Shown here: positions 43,131-49,517 of the stretch, piece after piece
Layout: each line of letters opens with the position of its first letter
Position numbering within the stretch: position 1 is the first letter of the stretch
Source of the DNA: Oscillospiraceae bacterium
GTDB lineage: Bacteria > Bacillota > Clostridia > Oscillospirales > CAG-272
Length of the DNA: 49,517 bases
Direction of reading: 5' to 3'
NCBI GenBank assembly: GCA_015064785.1
Contig: SVRM01000013.1
Location: 1 to 49,517 of the forward strand
Translations under genes and position numbers: made by a program
Notes under the pieces: model-generated
The model's input: the letters and a program-made list of their open reading frames with translations, nothing else
Told to the model about the DNA's origin: nothing
The model's database searches: none

Positions 43131-44149
43131 CAGAAATTTCCTTTCGTTTCCTGGAAATGGGTCGGTTTATCAAGCTGTCTGCCGCCGGACTTCATCCATT
43201 CGGCTTGCAGAAGGATCATTTCATCCACCGTTTTGTCCGGCATACCGAACGCGGCGACACACTTGTCAGCACAGGACAACAGTCCGCAGGTACCTTCATC
43301 GTCAAGGAATCTCACCGGCTTGCCAAGGGCGGCTGCGAGCTTTTCGGCGGCCTCACGTGTCGAATACTGCTCAGGACCTGTGACATTGAGCCGTTCAACT
43401 TCGGTTGAGGTCATCGTCAGCGACCCGATTGCCGCTTCGTTGACGTATCTCTGCCAGACGCAGTTGAACGCCGGAACATGCAGTGTCACCGGCTCGTCAT
43501 GCCAGATTCGCTCAGCAATGTCATAAAGCACCCCATACCGCAGGTCCACGGCATAGTTCAGCCGGAACAGAAGTACCTTTGCGCCGTAATGCTTTGCGGC
43601 ATATTCAAAGATGCGCTCTCTGCCAAGCGAGGTCATGGCGTACTCGCCGACGGGATCGGGGGCAGTAGTTTCGTCGCATCCACCCTCCGCCGGTGTCCGC
43701 ATCGGGTAGACATTGCCCGTCGAGAAGACAACATAGTTGGCATCGCCGAACTGGCGTGTGATCAGCGCGGGAACACCGACATTGATCTGCCATGTTTCGC
43801 AGGCTTCCTTGCCGGTGCCGAATTTGCGGCCGAGTGCAAAAATGATGTTTTTCACCTTCGGCAATGCCTTGATCTGTGCCTCATCGGTCAGGTCGGCAGT
43901 GATCATTTCCACGCCTGCCTCACGCAGAAATTCGATGACATACGGATCGGTGAAACGGGAAACCGCAAAAATTTTCTGTCCGGTTCCGGCTGCATCGGCG
44001 GCGCGCTTTGCCATAACCGCCAGTGACGGTCCGACCTTGCCGCCTGCCCCGAGAATCATGATATCGCCGTCAATATTCGCCATGCGGGCAACCAGTGCGT
44101 CACTCGGTTCAGACAGTGCGTAATTGAGTTCATGTTCGTTTGTAAACAT
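43130..44149 (-). CDS. NAD-dependent epimerase/dehydratase-like protein
   Basis: 339 residues from the start at 44149 (GAGAGGAA upstream). The Rossmann motif MILGAGGKVG (31-40) is followed by FSTGNVYP (142-149), where Ser sits as in extended SDRs. The catalytic YxxxK reads Tyr170-AMT-Ser174, so the usual Lys is missing; a following LGRERIFEYAAKHYG is well kept. Either another residue serves or the enzyme is a non-classical reductase/epimerase. It lies 10 bases after the GH28-like gene and overlaps the DHDPS-family start. A role in converting the released uronate or deoxy sugar is inferred. Confidence 0.82.
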   Translation of the reverse strand: MFTNEHELNYALSEPSDALVARMANIDGDIMILGAGGKVGPSLAVMAKRAADAAGTGQKIFAVSRFTDPYVIEFLREAGVEMITADLTDEAQIKALPKVKNIIFALGRKFGTGKEACETWQINVGVPALITRQFGDANYVVFSTGNVYPMRTPAEGGCDETTAPDPVGEYAMTSLGRERIFEYAAKHYGAKVLLFRLNYAVDLRYGVLYDIAERIWHDEPVTLHVPAFNCVWQRYVNEAAIGSLTMTSTEVERLNVTGPEQYSTREAAEKLAAALGKPVRFLDDEGTCGLLSCADKCVAAFGMPDKTVDEMILLQAEWMKSGGRQLDKPTHFQETKGNF

Positions 44150-44159
44150 AATGTTCCTC

Positions 44160-45872
44160 TCATTTTGTATTGATGTGGAGAATCGAGTGATCGACCGGGT
44201 AGTCATTCGGGACACTGAATCGGATCTCGTCATCAGCATTGTCCGCAGTCAGCGCTGTTTCGTTATAGGAGATATTGTCAAAATACAGATTGTCAAGGAC
44301 AAAGTCCGTCAGTGCGCCGCCGTCCTCGTTCTTGATCCAGATATCGATATAGGACTTCGACACAGCAGAATTGAGCTTGACTTCCTTTGCGGTAATATTC
44401 TCAAAATGGATATCGTGAATGCTGCCGCCGTTGTGCATGACAAGCGTAATGACCGGACAGCGGGAATAATAGATTTCAAGATCCGCAAAGTGCATATCAT
44501 AATCCTCAACGAAGGGGTCTGCGCCGTTGATCGAGATCGTCGCACATCCAAGATGCTGTGACCAATTGGCAAGTGCATATCCGACGGAATTGTTTTTCCA
44601 CGTTACGCCGCTCTGCGAAAAGTTTGACTCATAAACGCATCCGTAGGCAATGCCCTTGTCCGTCCAGACGGCGTTGTTCTGAAACAGCACGTTTTCCGTG
44701 CGTACACTGCCGTCGGAGGTGGACTTGACCTCCAGCGCGTCGTCGCCGGTACGGACAAAACAGCCGTCCACCGTGACATTTTTGCAGTCAGACAGCATGA
44801 CGCCGTCAGAATACGTCTTATAGCCGATCAGCGCAAGGTCGCGGATGACCATATCCTCACATCCGGTGAAGCAGCAGGTCCAGTTGTTGGAATTGACGAC
44901 GTTCAGCCCGCCGAATTCAAGCAGACTCATTTTGTCAAAGGAGAAAATGACGCCGGTACGCGGACGGTACGACAGGTCAACCGCCGCATGACCGAGAATT
45001 TTGACGCCGAACTGTCCCCATCCGGCAATGACATGCTGTGCCATCGGTGTGCCGTTTTCATCCAGCGTCAGCGGTTTTGCGACCAACAGCGTACCCGGCT
45101 CAAAGTAGACAATGATGTTTCCCGTTGCAATGTTGATGCAGTCAATTTCATATACGCCTTTTTTGAAGTAGTACAGCGAACCGGGGGTAGACAGATCCAA
45201 CTCCCCGAGCGGATACGTTCCCGGCTCGATTTCGCGGGTTTTGTAGTTTGCGTATTCGGACAGCTCCTTTGGCTTGACCATGACGGTCAAGGGCAGCGCA
45301 GAACCGTCGTTTGACAGTCCCTTATCAAAGGTAAAGGTATAAGAACCAAATGACGTAATCCTGGCGGTTGTTTTTTTGCCGTCGGAAACAGCAGTCACAC
45401 CGCTGCTCTCGGGAAGCACAACGGGATCTTTCCGCTCAGTATGCGCTTCCAGCTCCACATTCAGTGAAAATACACCATCCTCGCCGACACCGTCCACCTC
45501 GATATACGCAAGGTTATGCGGACCGTTTGCCGTGCGCTCTGCAAACACGGGAATGTCCACGCCGTTTGCCGTCATTGAAAAATACGGAGAAACAATGATG
45601 CCGGGCATGGAGCAGGCCTCATTGTCAAGATCGTTTTCGTTTGCCCAGCGCTTGATATCTCCCTCATCCAGTACTGTGTCGGTATAGTCCACACCGTGTA
45701 CCGTGATCACAGATGCTCCATCCGCAGAATCTGCCGCAATGTCTTCATCGGTCATGGCACCGGCACTGCTGTCGGCCGCATCCGGGTTCCCGTCACTCTG
45801 ACATGCACACAGTACAAGACCAAGTCCGAGCAGCAGAAGTACGGTCAGAAAGAAACGTCTGTGGAATTTCAT
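44160..45872 (-). CDS. Lipoprotein with GH28-like beta-helix
   Basis: 570 residues; GGAGGAAC ahead of the start. The signal ends LVLCAC with Cys24 lipidated, then an Asp/Ala/Ser linker. Residues about 70-225 are a beta-rich domain, and about 240-550 a right-handed helix in which YSDGVMLSDCKNVTVDGCFVR and TGDDALEVKS align with the GH28 NTD...GDD...K pattern; the usual GHG and RIK parts are less evident. Probably a surface-bound pectin- or dextran-type glycanase (GH28/GH49 clan). First gene of the epimerase/lyase/M20/AKR/MFS operon, so it may release the sugar which the rest processes. Confidence 0.82.
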   Translation of the reverse strand: MKFHRRFFLTVLLLLGLGLVLCACQSDGNPDAADSSAGAMTDEDIAADSADGASVITVHGVDYTDTVLDEGDIKRWANENDLDNEACSMPGIIVSPYFSMTANGVDIPVFAERTANGPHNLAYIEVDGVGEDGVFSLNVELEAHTERKDPVVLPESSGVTAVSDGKKTTARITSFGSYTFTFDKGLSNDGSALPLTVMVKPKELSEYANYKTREIEPGTYPLGELDLSTPGSLYYFKKGVYEIDCINIATGNIIVYFEPGTLLVAKPLTLDENGTPMAQHVIAGWGQFGVKILGHAAVDLSYRPRTGVIFSFDKMSLLEFGGLNVVNSNNWTCCFTGCEDMVIRDLALIGYKTYSDGVMLSDCKNVTVDGCFVRTGDDALEVKSTSDGSVRTENVLFQNNAVWTDKGIAYGCVYESNFSQSGVTWKNNSVGYALANWSQHLGCATISINGADPFVEDYDMHFADLEIYYSRCPVITLVMHNGGSIHDIHFENITAKEVKLNSAVSKSYIDIWIKNEDGGALTDFVLDNLYFDNISYNETALTADNADDEIRFSVPNDYPVDHSILHINTK

Positions 45873-45904
45873 TGATCTGTTCCTCCAAAGCTGTTATTTC
45901 CTAT

Positions 45905-45933
45905 ATTTTAGCACACCGTACATGAAATGTCAA
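45905..45933 (-). promoter_or_regulatory. Promoter of the GH28-like operon
   Basis: Minus-strand TTGACA (45933-45928) and TAAAAT (45910-45905), 17-base spacer, 33 bases before the start. Confidence 0.82.
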
Positions 45934-45963
45934 GCATCCGCCGGGCATCCGCAGGAAAGAAAA

Positions 45964-46006
45964 GAATAAAAAAGGAAGCCGCCGCATCTGTTTGCAGCAG
46001 CTTCCG
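45964..46006 (-). terminator. Terminator of the nifS-nifU operon
   Basis: On the minus strand GGAAGCTGCTGC pairs with GCGGCGGCTTCC (with mismatches) and is followed by TTTTTTATTCTTT. Confidence 0.85.
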
Positions 46007-46018
46007 CTGATGGCAGGA

Positions 46019-46465
46019 TCAGAGTTCTTCGTCGTCATGCGCATGGCAGTGTGCGCAGTCACCGTCACAGAACTTTTCCTTGTCATATTCAATGCCGTTC
46101 TTGTCATAGTAGTCGCGGATTGCCGCCTTGACTGCTTCTTCTGCGAGGACGGAGCAATGAATCTTGTGGGTCGGAAGTCCGTCGAGTGCTTCGACAACCG
46201 CCTTGTTGGACAGCGTCAGTGCTTCTTCAATCGACTTGCCCTTGATGAGCTCCGTTGCCATGGAGGAGGTTGCGATGGCGCTTCCGCATCCGAAGGTATT
46301 GAACTTTGCATCGACGATGATACCGTTCTCAATTTTCAGGTACATCTTCATGATGTCGCCGCACTTTGCGTTGCCGACCTCACCGATACCGTCTGCATCT
46401 TCCATTTTACCGACGTTGCGGGGGTTCTTGAAGTGGTCCATGACCTTTTCGCTGTATAATGCCAT
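46019..46465 (-). CDS. nifU: Fe-S cluster assembly scaffold NifU/IscU
   Basis: 148 residues. The three cluster-binding cysteines are Cys35 (KCGDIM, with Asp37), Cys60 (FGCGSAIATSSM) and Cys104 (IHCSVLAEEA). A C-terminal CDGDCAHCHAHDDEEL tail adds three Cys and two His, common in clostridial scaffolds. It receives sulphur from the NifS desulfurase encoded 48 bases upstream and hands clusters to apo-proteins. AAAGGAA is the ribosome site. Confidence 0.96.
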   Translation of the reverse strand: MALYSEKVMDHFKNPRNVGKMEDADGIGEVGNAKCGDIMKMYLKIENGIIVDAKFNTFGCGSAIATSSMATELIKGKSIEEALTLSNKAVVEALDGLPTHKIHCSVLAEEAVKAAIRDYYDKNGIEYDKEKFCDGDCAHCHAHDDEEL

Positions 46466-46513
46466 TCTCTTATATTCCTTTCAGACTGTACATATTCAAA
46501 ATCATTCAGATCA

Positions 46514-47704
46514 TCAGAGCAGATGCGGTCTCTCGCCGGTTTCCAGGGCTTCCCAGACGGGAGAGATATCGCGCAGGTACGCAACAACCTTCGGGACAAC
46601 CGCCAAGATGTGGTCGATCTGTTCCTCTGTGTTTTCTTCAGAGAGCGACAGACGCAGCGAGCCATGTGCGACCTCATGCGGCAGACCGAGCGCCAGCAGA
46701 ACGTGGCTGGGATCGAGTGAGCCGGAGGTACATGCGGAGCCGGAGGACGCCTGAATGCCTTCCTCGTCGAGCATCAGAAGCAGAGACTCGCCCTCAATGC
46801 CCTCAAAGCAGAAGTTGACCGTTCCGGGAACACGCGCATTGCGGTCACCGTTGAGGCGACTGTGCGGGATTTCGGAAAGTCCTGCAATCAGCTTGTCACG
46901 CAGCGGAATGATCGATGCATTGACCGCATCCATCTTTGCAAGCTCTTCCTGCATGGTTTCCGCCATGGAGACAATCGCGGGAATGTTTTCGGTACCGGCA
47001 CGCTTGCCGCGTTCCTGTGCACCGCCCTCGATCAGGTTGGCAAGCAGGGTTCCGCGCTTTGCATAGAGCACGCCGACACCCTTCGGACCGTGGAATTTAT
47101 GTGCGGAGAGAGACAGCATGTCGATGTTGTCTTCCTTGACATTGACGGGAATGTGGCAGACAGCCTGTACGGCATCCGTATGGAACGGAACGCCGGCCGC
47201 GCGGCAGACCGCGCCGATCTCACGGATGGGCTGTACTGTACCGATTTCGTTGTTGGCATACATGACGGTAACAAGTGCCGTATCGGGACGGATGGCTTCC
47301 TTGACCTGTTCCGCTGTGACAACACCGTTTTCGTGGACATCGAGCAGCGTGATCTCAAAGCCTTCCTTTTCGAGTTTTTTGAGTGTATGAAGCACAGCAT
47401 GGTGCTCAAATGCGGTCGAAATGATGTGCTTTTTGCCCTTCTTTGCGCCGTAGAATGCGGCAGAGCGGATTGCCTGGTTGTCCGCTTCCGAGCCGCCGGA
47501 GGTGAAATAAATCTCCCGCGGGGAATCGGCACCGAGCAGGCGGGCAATCGTTTCGCGCGCGCCCTCGAGCGCTTCCTTGGCTTCCTGACCTGTGGTATGG
47601 AGGCTGGAGGGGTTGCCCCAGACACGCTCCATTGCTTCTATCATGGTTTTCTGTGCCGTCTGTGACATTTTCGTCGTTGCGGCATTATCTGCATATACAA
47701 ACAT
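46514..47704 (-). CDS. nifS: Cysteine desulfurase NifS
   Basis: 396 residues. PLP Lys203 lies in SLSAHKFHGPKG, His101 in AFEHHAV, and the persulfide loop has Cys325 in SSGSACTSGSL. Provides sulphur for Fe-S clusters assembled on NifU, which is downstream in the same transcript. Its promoter (47783-47811) is flanked by two inverted repeats that also occur at the Rrf2 gene, so it is probably under IscR-like control. CAGGAG precedes the start. Confidence 0.97.
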   Translation of the reverse strand: MFVYADNAATTKMSQTAQKTMIEAMERVWGNPSSLHTTGQEAKEALEGARETIARLLGADSPREIYFTSGGSEADNQAIRSAAFYGAKKGKKHIISTAFEHHAVLHTLKKLEKEGFEITLLDVHENGVVTAEQVKEAIRPDTALVTVMYANNEIGTVQPIREIGAVCRAAGVPFHTDAVQAVCHIPVNVKEDNIDMLSLSAHKFHGPKGVGVLYAKRGTLLANLIEGGAQERGKRAGTENIPAIVSMAETMQEELAKMDAVNASIIPLRDKLIAGLSEIPHSRLNGDRNARVPGTVNFCFEGIEGESLLLMLDEEGIQASSGSACTSGSLDPSHVLLALGLPHEVAHGSLRLSLSEENTEEQIDHILAVVPKVVAYLRDISPVWEALETGERPHLL

Positions 47705-47762
47705 ATCGGATCATCTCCTGTTGTGTCAATTCAATATAGTAGGTAAAATCTGGATTTTTTAT

Positions 47763-47840
47763 TTCCTATCTTTTACGTAGGAATTATAACATATTCTGTT
47801 CTTCTTGTCAATATATAATCCCTACTTTCCGGATAGGAAT
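47763..47840 (-). promoter_or_regulatory. nifS promoter with two Rrf2-type operators
   Basis: Minus-strand TTGACA (47811-47806) and TATAAT (47788-47783), perfect boxes, 17-base spacer. TTCCTA..TAGGAA (47763-47783) begins at the -10, and CCCTAC..ATAGGAAT (47818-47840) is just upstream of the -35. Half-sites match those at 48358-48389. Confidence 0.85.
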
Positions 47841-47871
47841 TTGTAAACAATTCGTGACAGCGTCATCACTG

Positions 47872-48309
47872 TCAAATATTTCGGTCAAGAATGTGGGCGA
47901 TCGTCACGCCGGACAGAAATTCATCGATGACCGCATCGAGCTTTTGCCACATCGGAAGTGTCAGACAGCCGTCAGCATGGACGCACTGACCGTCCGAGCA
48001 GGTATCCAGGCACGACACAGGAGCAAGCGAACCTTCCGTGATTGCCATAACCTCGGCAACCGTGATCTGATCGGCAGGCTTTGCAAGGCGGTAACCACCG
48101 TCCTTGCCGCGCGTGCTTTTGACAAGTCCGCCGCGGTTGAGCAGTGCCGCAATGGATTCCAGATATTTCATCGAGATATTCTGCCTCTCGGCAATGGCTT
48201 TCAGCGACACACAGGTACATTCCGTATCCTCACATGCACACAGTCTTGCCTGCTGTGCAAGATCAATCATCGTTTGCAGGGCATATTTTCCCTTGGTTGA
48301 AATCATCAT
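47872..48309 (-). CDS. Rrf2-family regulator, IscR-like
   Basis: 145 residues, AAGGAG upstream. The winged helix (ISTKGKYALQTMIDLAQQ, LKAIAERQNISMKYLESI, LVKSTRGKDGGYRLAKP) is typical. Cys100, Cys104, Cys109 and Cys115 lie in the segment that binds a 2Fe-2S cluster in IscR; two extra Cys lie at 24-33. It is upstream of nifS and nifU, and inverted repeats ATTCCTAT/ATAGGAAT sit over its own promoter and around that of nifS. A sensor of Fe-S status that represses both is the natural reading. Confidence 0.93.
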   Translation of the reverse strand: MMISTKGKYALQTMIDLAQQARLCACEDTECTCVSLKAIAERQNISMKYLESIAALLNRGGLVKSTRGKDGGYRLAKPADQITVAEVMAITEGSLAPVSCLDTCSDGQCVHADGCLTLPMWQKLDAVIDEFLSGVTIAHILDRNI

Positions 48310-48344
48310 AACCGTACATCGCTCCTTTCTTTGTTGCCGGCACT

Positions 48345-48389
48345 ATTATACCACACAATTCCTATAATTTCAATAGGAATAATAGGAAT
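48345..48389 (-). promoter_or_regulatory. Rrf2 gene promoter and operator
   Basis: Minus-strand TTGAAA (48373-48368) and TATAAT (48350-48345), 17-base spacer. ATTCCTAT-7 bases-ATAGGAAT (48358-48380) covers the -35, and a third half-site ATAGGAAT follows at 48382-48389. The layout indicates autorepression. Confidence 0.83.
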
Positions 48390-48420
48390 TTATCATTTTC
48401 TGCTCTTTTCTCAAAAACGC

Positions 48421-48449
48421 TTGATTTCTGCATGGATTTATAGTATCAT
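48421..48449 (+). promoter_or_regulatory. Possible promoter of the beta-helix gene
   Basis: TTGATT (48421-48426) and TATCAT (48444-48449), 17-base spacer. The hairpin element lies immediately downstream, so it would be in the leader RNA. Confidence 0.5.
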
Positions 48450-48460
48450 TATAACAACAA
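48449..48460. repeat. Target-site duplication, left copy (element 2)
   Basis: TTATAACAACAA, repeated exactly at 48634-48645; a 13th matching base (A) precedes both copies. Confidence 0.8.
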
Positions 48461-48633
48461 TAGGCAATTGCAAAATTGCCTACCTTCATCGCCCAAAGGG
48501 CGATATATAAACAAATTGCGTCGCTTGGGCGGGTTTCCCGCCCAAAAAGACACCTTCAAAGCGACCAAAGGGAGTCATCGGGCTGCGTCAGCCCGATGAA
48601 ACCGATTGCAAAATGCAATTTTGCAATCGATTA
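48461..48633. mobile_element. MITE-like hairpin element, copy 2 (173 bp)
   Basis: Same ends as the element at 8071-8292: first 113 bases with one change (loop AAA for ATA) and last 36 with one change that turns a G-T wobble into an A-T pair. The centre (48574-48597) is replaced by one hairpin, CATCGGGCTG-CGT-CAGCCCGATG. Bounded by 12-13 base direct repeats. Non-coding; probably mobilised by a transposase encoded elsewhere. Confidence 0.82.
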
Positions 48634-48645
48634 TTATAACAACAA
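48634..48645. repeat. Target-site duplication, right copy (element 2)
   Basis: Second TTATAACAACAA, directly after the element's GATTA end. Confidence 0.8.
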
Positions 48646-48688
48646 ATAGAGGATACCATACACATCCGACAAAAAGAAAGGACACATC

Positions 48689-49517
48689 ATGGCAATCTGG
48701 TACATTGATCCGACACTGAATACTCCCACCCCCGACGGTCTCAGCCCTCAAACCGCACATCCCCATGCCTCCGGTCTGACCCCAGCTCCCGGCGACACAG
48801 TGCTGTTCCGCCGCGGCTGCATTTTCCGCGAGATGTTCCCATCATTTGCGGGGGAGGACGGTGCGCCAATCACCTACGGCGCATACGGCGAGGGCGACAA
48901 GCCGGTTTTCTGCGGCTCGCTTGACGCCTCTGACCCATCCGACTGGGAGGAAACCGAGCCAAACATCTGGCGGTACCGTTATCCGACGATGGGCGATGTC
49001 GGCAACATCATTTTCACAAAGAAATCCGACAACGACCGTCCGTGGCATACACTCGCACCACACGAGCGCAATGCGCGTCTGGACGGTGCGACGCTGCGCT
49101 GGGAACGCGCAGGACTGTGCGCACAGGGGGACTTCTGGGACAGCCGTTTCGGCGAAAGCAACCATCCAAAGGAAGTACCGACCGAACAGGAGCTGCTTCT
49201 GTACTCTGTCGGCAATCCTGCCCAGGTATATGCACACATTGAGCTTGCGCACTGGGGCGGTCGTCGGATTGGCTGGCTCAAGAGCAACATGGTCATTGAA
49301 GACATTGAATTTTTCGGCTCCGGCGTTCACGCGCTGGCTGGCGATCACGCTGACCGTGTCACCGTCCGCCGCTGCACGTTCCGCATGATTGGCGGCTGTG
49401 TCTGGAACAAAGAGCTTTTCATCCGCTTCGGCAATGCCGTTGAGTTCTGGGAATCCGGCAATGACATTCTGATTGAGGACAACGACTTCTACGGTGTCTA
49501 CGACTCCTGCGTGACCC
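48689..49517 (+). CDS. Right-handed beta-helix protein, 3' end cut by window edge
   Basis: At least 276 residues from the ATG at 48689 (AAAGGA 6 bases upstream), open to the window edge. The start IWYIDPTLNTPTPDGLSPQT followed by APGDTVLFRRG and ITYGAYGEGDKPVF is the usual opening of right-handed beta-helix (pectate-lyase/DUF1565-like) proteins, where a first coil leads into repeats such as NMVIEDIEFFGSG, RVTVRRCTFRMIGG and DILIEDNDFYGVYD. No signal peptide is evident, so a cytoplasmic glycan lyase or hydrolase or an uncharacterised binder. Consistent with the pectin-directed content of the window. Confidence 0.85.
   Translation, partial: MAIWYIDPTLNTPTPDGLSPQTAHPHASGLTPAPGDTVLFRRGCIFREMFPSFAGEDGAPITYGAYGEGDKPVFCGSLDASDPSDWEETEPNIWRYRYPTMGDVGNIIFTKKSDNDRPWHTLAPHERNARLDGATLRWERAGLCAQGDFWDSRFGESNHPKEVPTEQELLLYSVGNPAQVYAHIELAHWGGRRIGWLKSNMVIEDIEFFGSGVHALAGDHADRVTVRRCTFRMIGGCVWNKELFIRFGNAVEFWESGNDILIEDNDFYGVYDSCVT

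Larger units (their letters stand above)
48310..48688. other. Gene-free stretch between Rrf2 gene and beta-helix gene
   Basis: 379 bases contain the Rrf2 promoter and operator, a possible promoter for the right-hand gene, and copy 2 of the hairpin element with its direct repeats. No further gene is seen. Confidence 0.75.

Noticed and set aside
47852..47880. Terminator after the Rrf2 gene
   Set aside because: TGACAG/CTGTCA inverted repeat overlaps the stop codon but has no T-run, so I could not support a terminator.
1..49517. CRISPR array
   Set aside because: No regularly spaced identical repeats; clustered repeats are hairpins or gene duplicates.

Overview
The window looks like a chromosomal segment of a plant-polysaccharide-degrading anaerobe of the Clostridia (Bacillota), plausibly an Oscillospirales-type gut bacterium. 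The grounds are AGGAGG-type ribosome sites, sigma-A promoters with 17-base spacers, an Rrf2-nifS-nifU iron-sulphur locus, a DUF3737 protein, large Cys-lipobox solute-binding lipoproteins and many intracellular glycoside hydrolases. The placement is inference from gene content. No rRNA, tRNA, phage, CRISPR or transposase gene was seen.

Layout. (1) 9614 down to the left edge, minus strand: one tight operon of an enolase-superfamily acid-sugar dehydratase, an RraA-type aldolase, a GH10-like enzyme, a GH13 enzyme, a second GH10-like enzyme, an SDR, a GH51 arabinofuranosidase and a solute-binding lipoprotein cut by the edge. A divergent AraC regulator sits at its head. The hydrolases lack signal peptides, so imported oligosaccharides are probably trimmed inside the cell and sugar acids go to dehydratase plus aldolase. 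(2) 10.6-13.8 kb, plus strand: an IclR regulator and a long QueG-like Fe-S protein built from repeated modules. (3) 20.1-13.9 kb, minus: beta-propeller protein (possibly PL11-like), GH106-like enzyme, GH95-like enzyme; this suggests rhamnose- and fucose-decorated pectin. (4) 32.4-20.2 kb, minus: ECF sigma factor, a membrane protein probably acting as its anti-sigma factor, and four successive ~800-residue lipoproteins that fuse a propeller-like half to a solute-binding-protein half. No ABC permease lies in the window. (5) 32.7-38.5 kb: GH4 enzyme and esterase, a cluster of perfect hairpins, a frameshifted solute-binding lipoprotein, an SGNH esterase, and a DUF3737 beta-helix protein. (6) 45.9-38.6 kb, minus: GH28-like lipoprotein, NAD-dependent epimerase-like protein, DHDPS-family lyase, M20 amidohydrolase, aldo/keto reductase, MFS transporter. 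(7) 48.3-46.0 kb, minus: Rrf2 regulator, nifS, nifU, with matching inverted-repeat operators at two promoters. (8) Right edge: start of a beta-helix protein on the plus strand.

The most novel-looking DNA is a two-copy, non-coding, transposon-like element (8071-8292 and 48461-48633). Both copies are bounded by 11-13 base direct repeats, have imperfect terminal inverted repeats, are made almost entirely of long perfect hairpins with three- or four-base loops, and share conserved ends around a swapped central hairpin cassette. Copy one sits exactly at an operon junction, and removing it restores normal tight spacing. The most unusual gene system is the sigma / anti-sigma / propeller-SBP lipoprotein operon, which resembles a surface glycan-sensing module.
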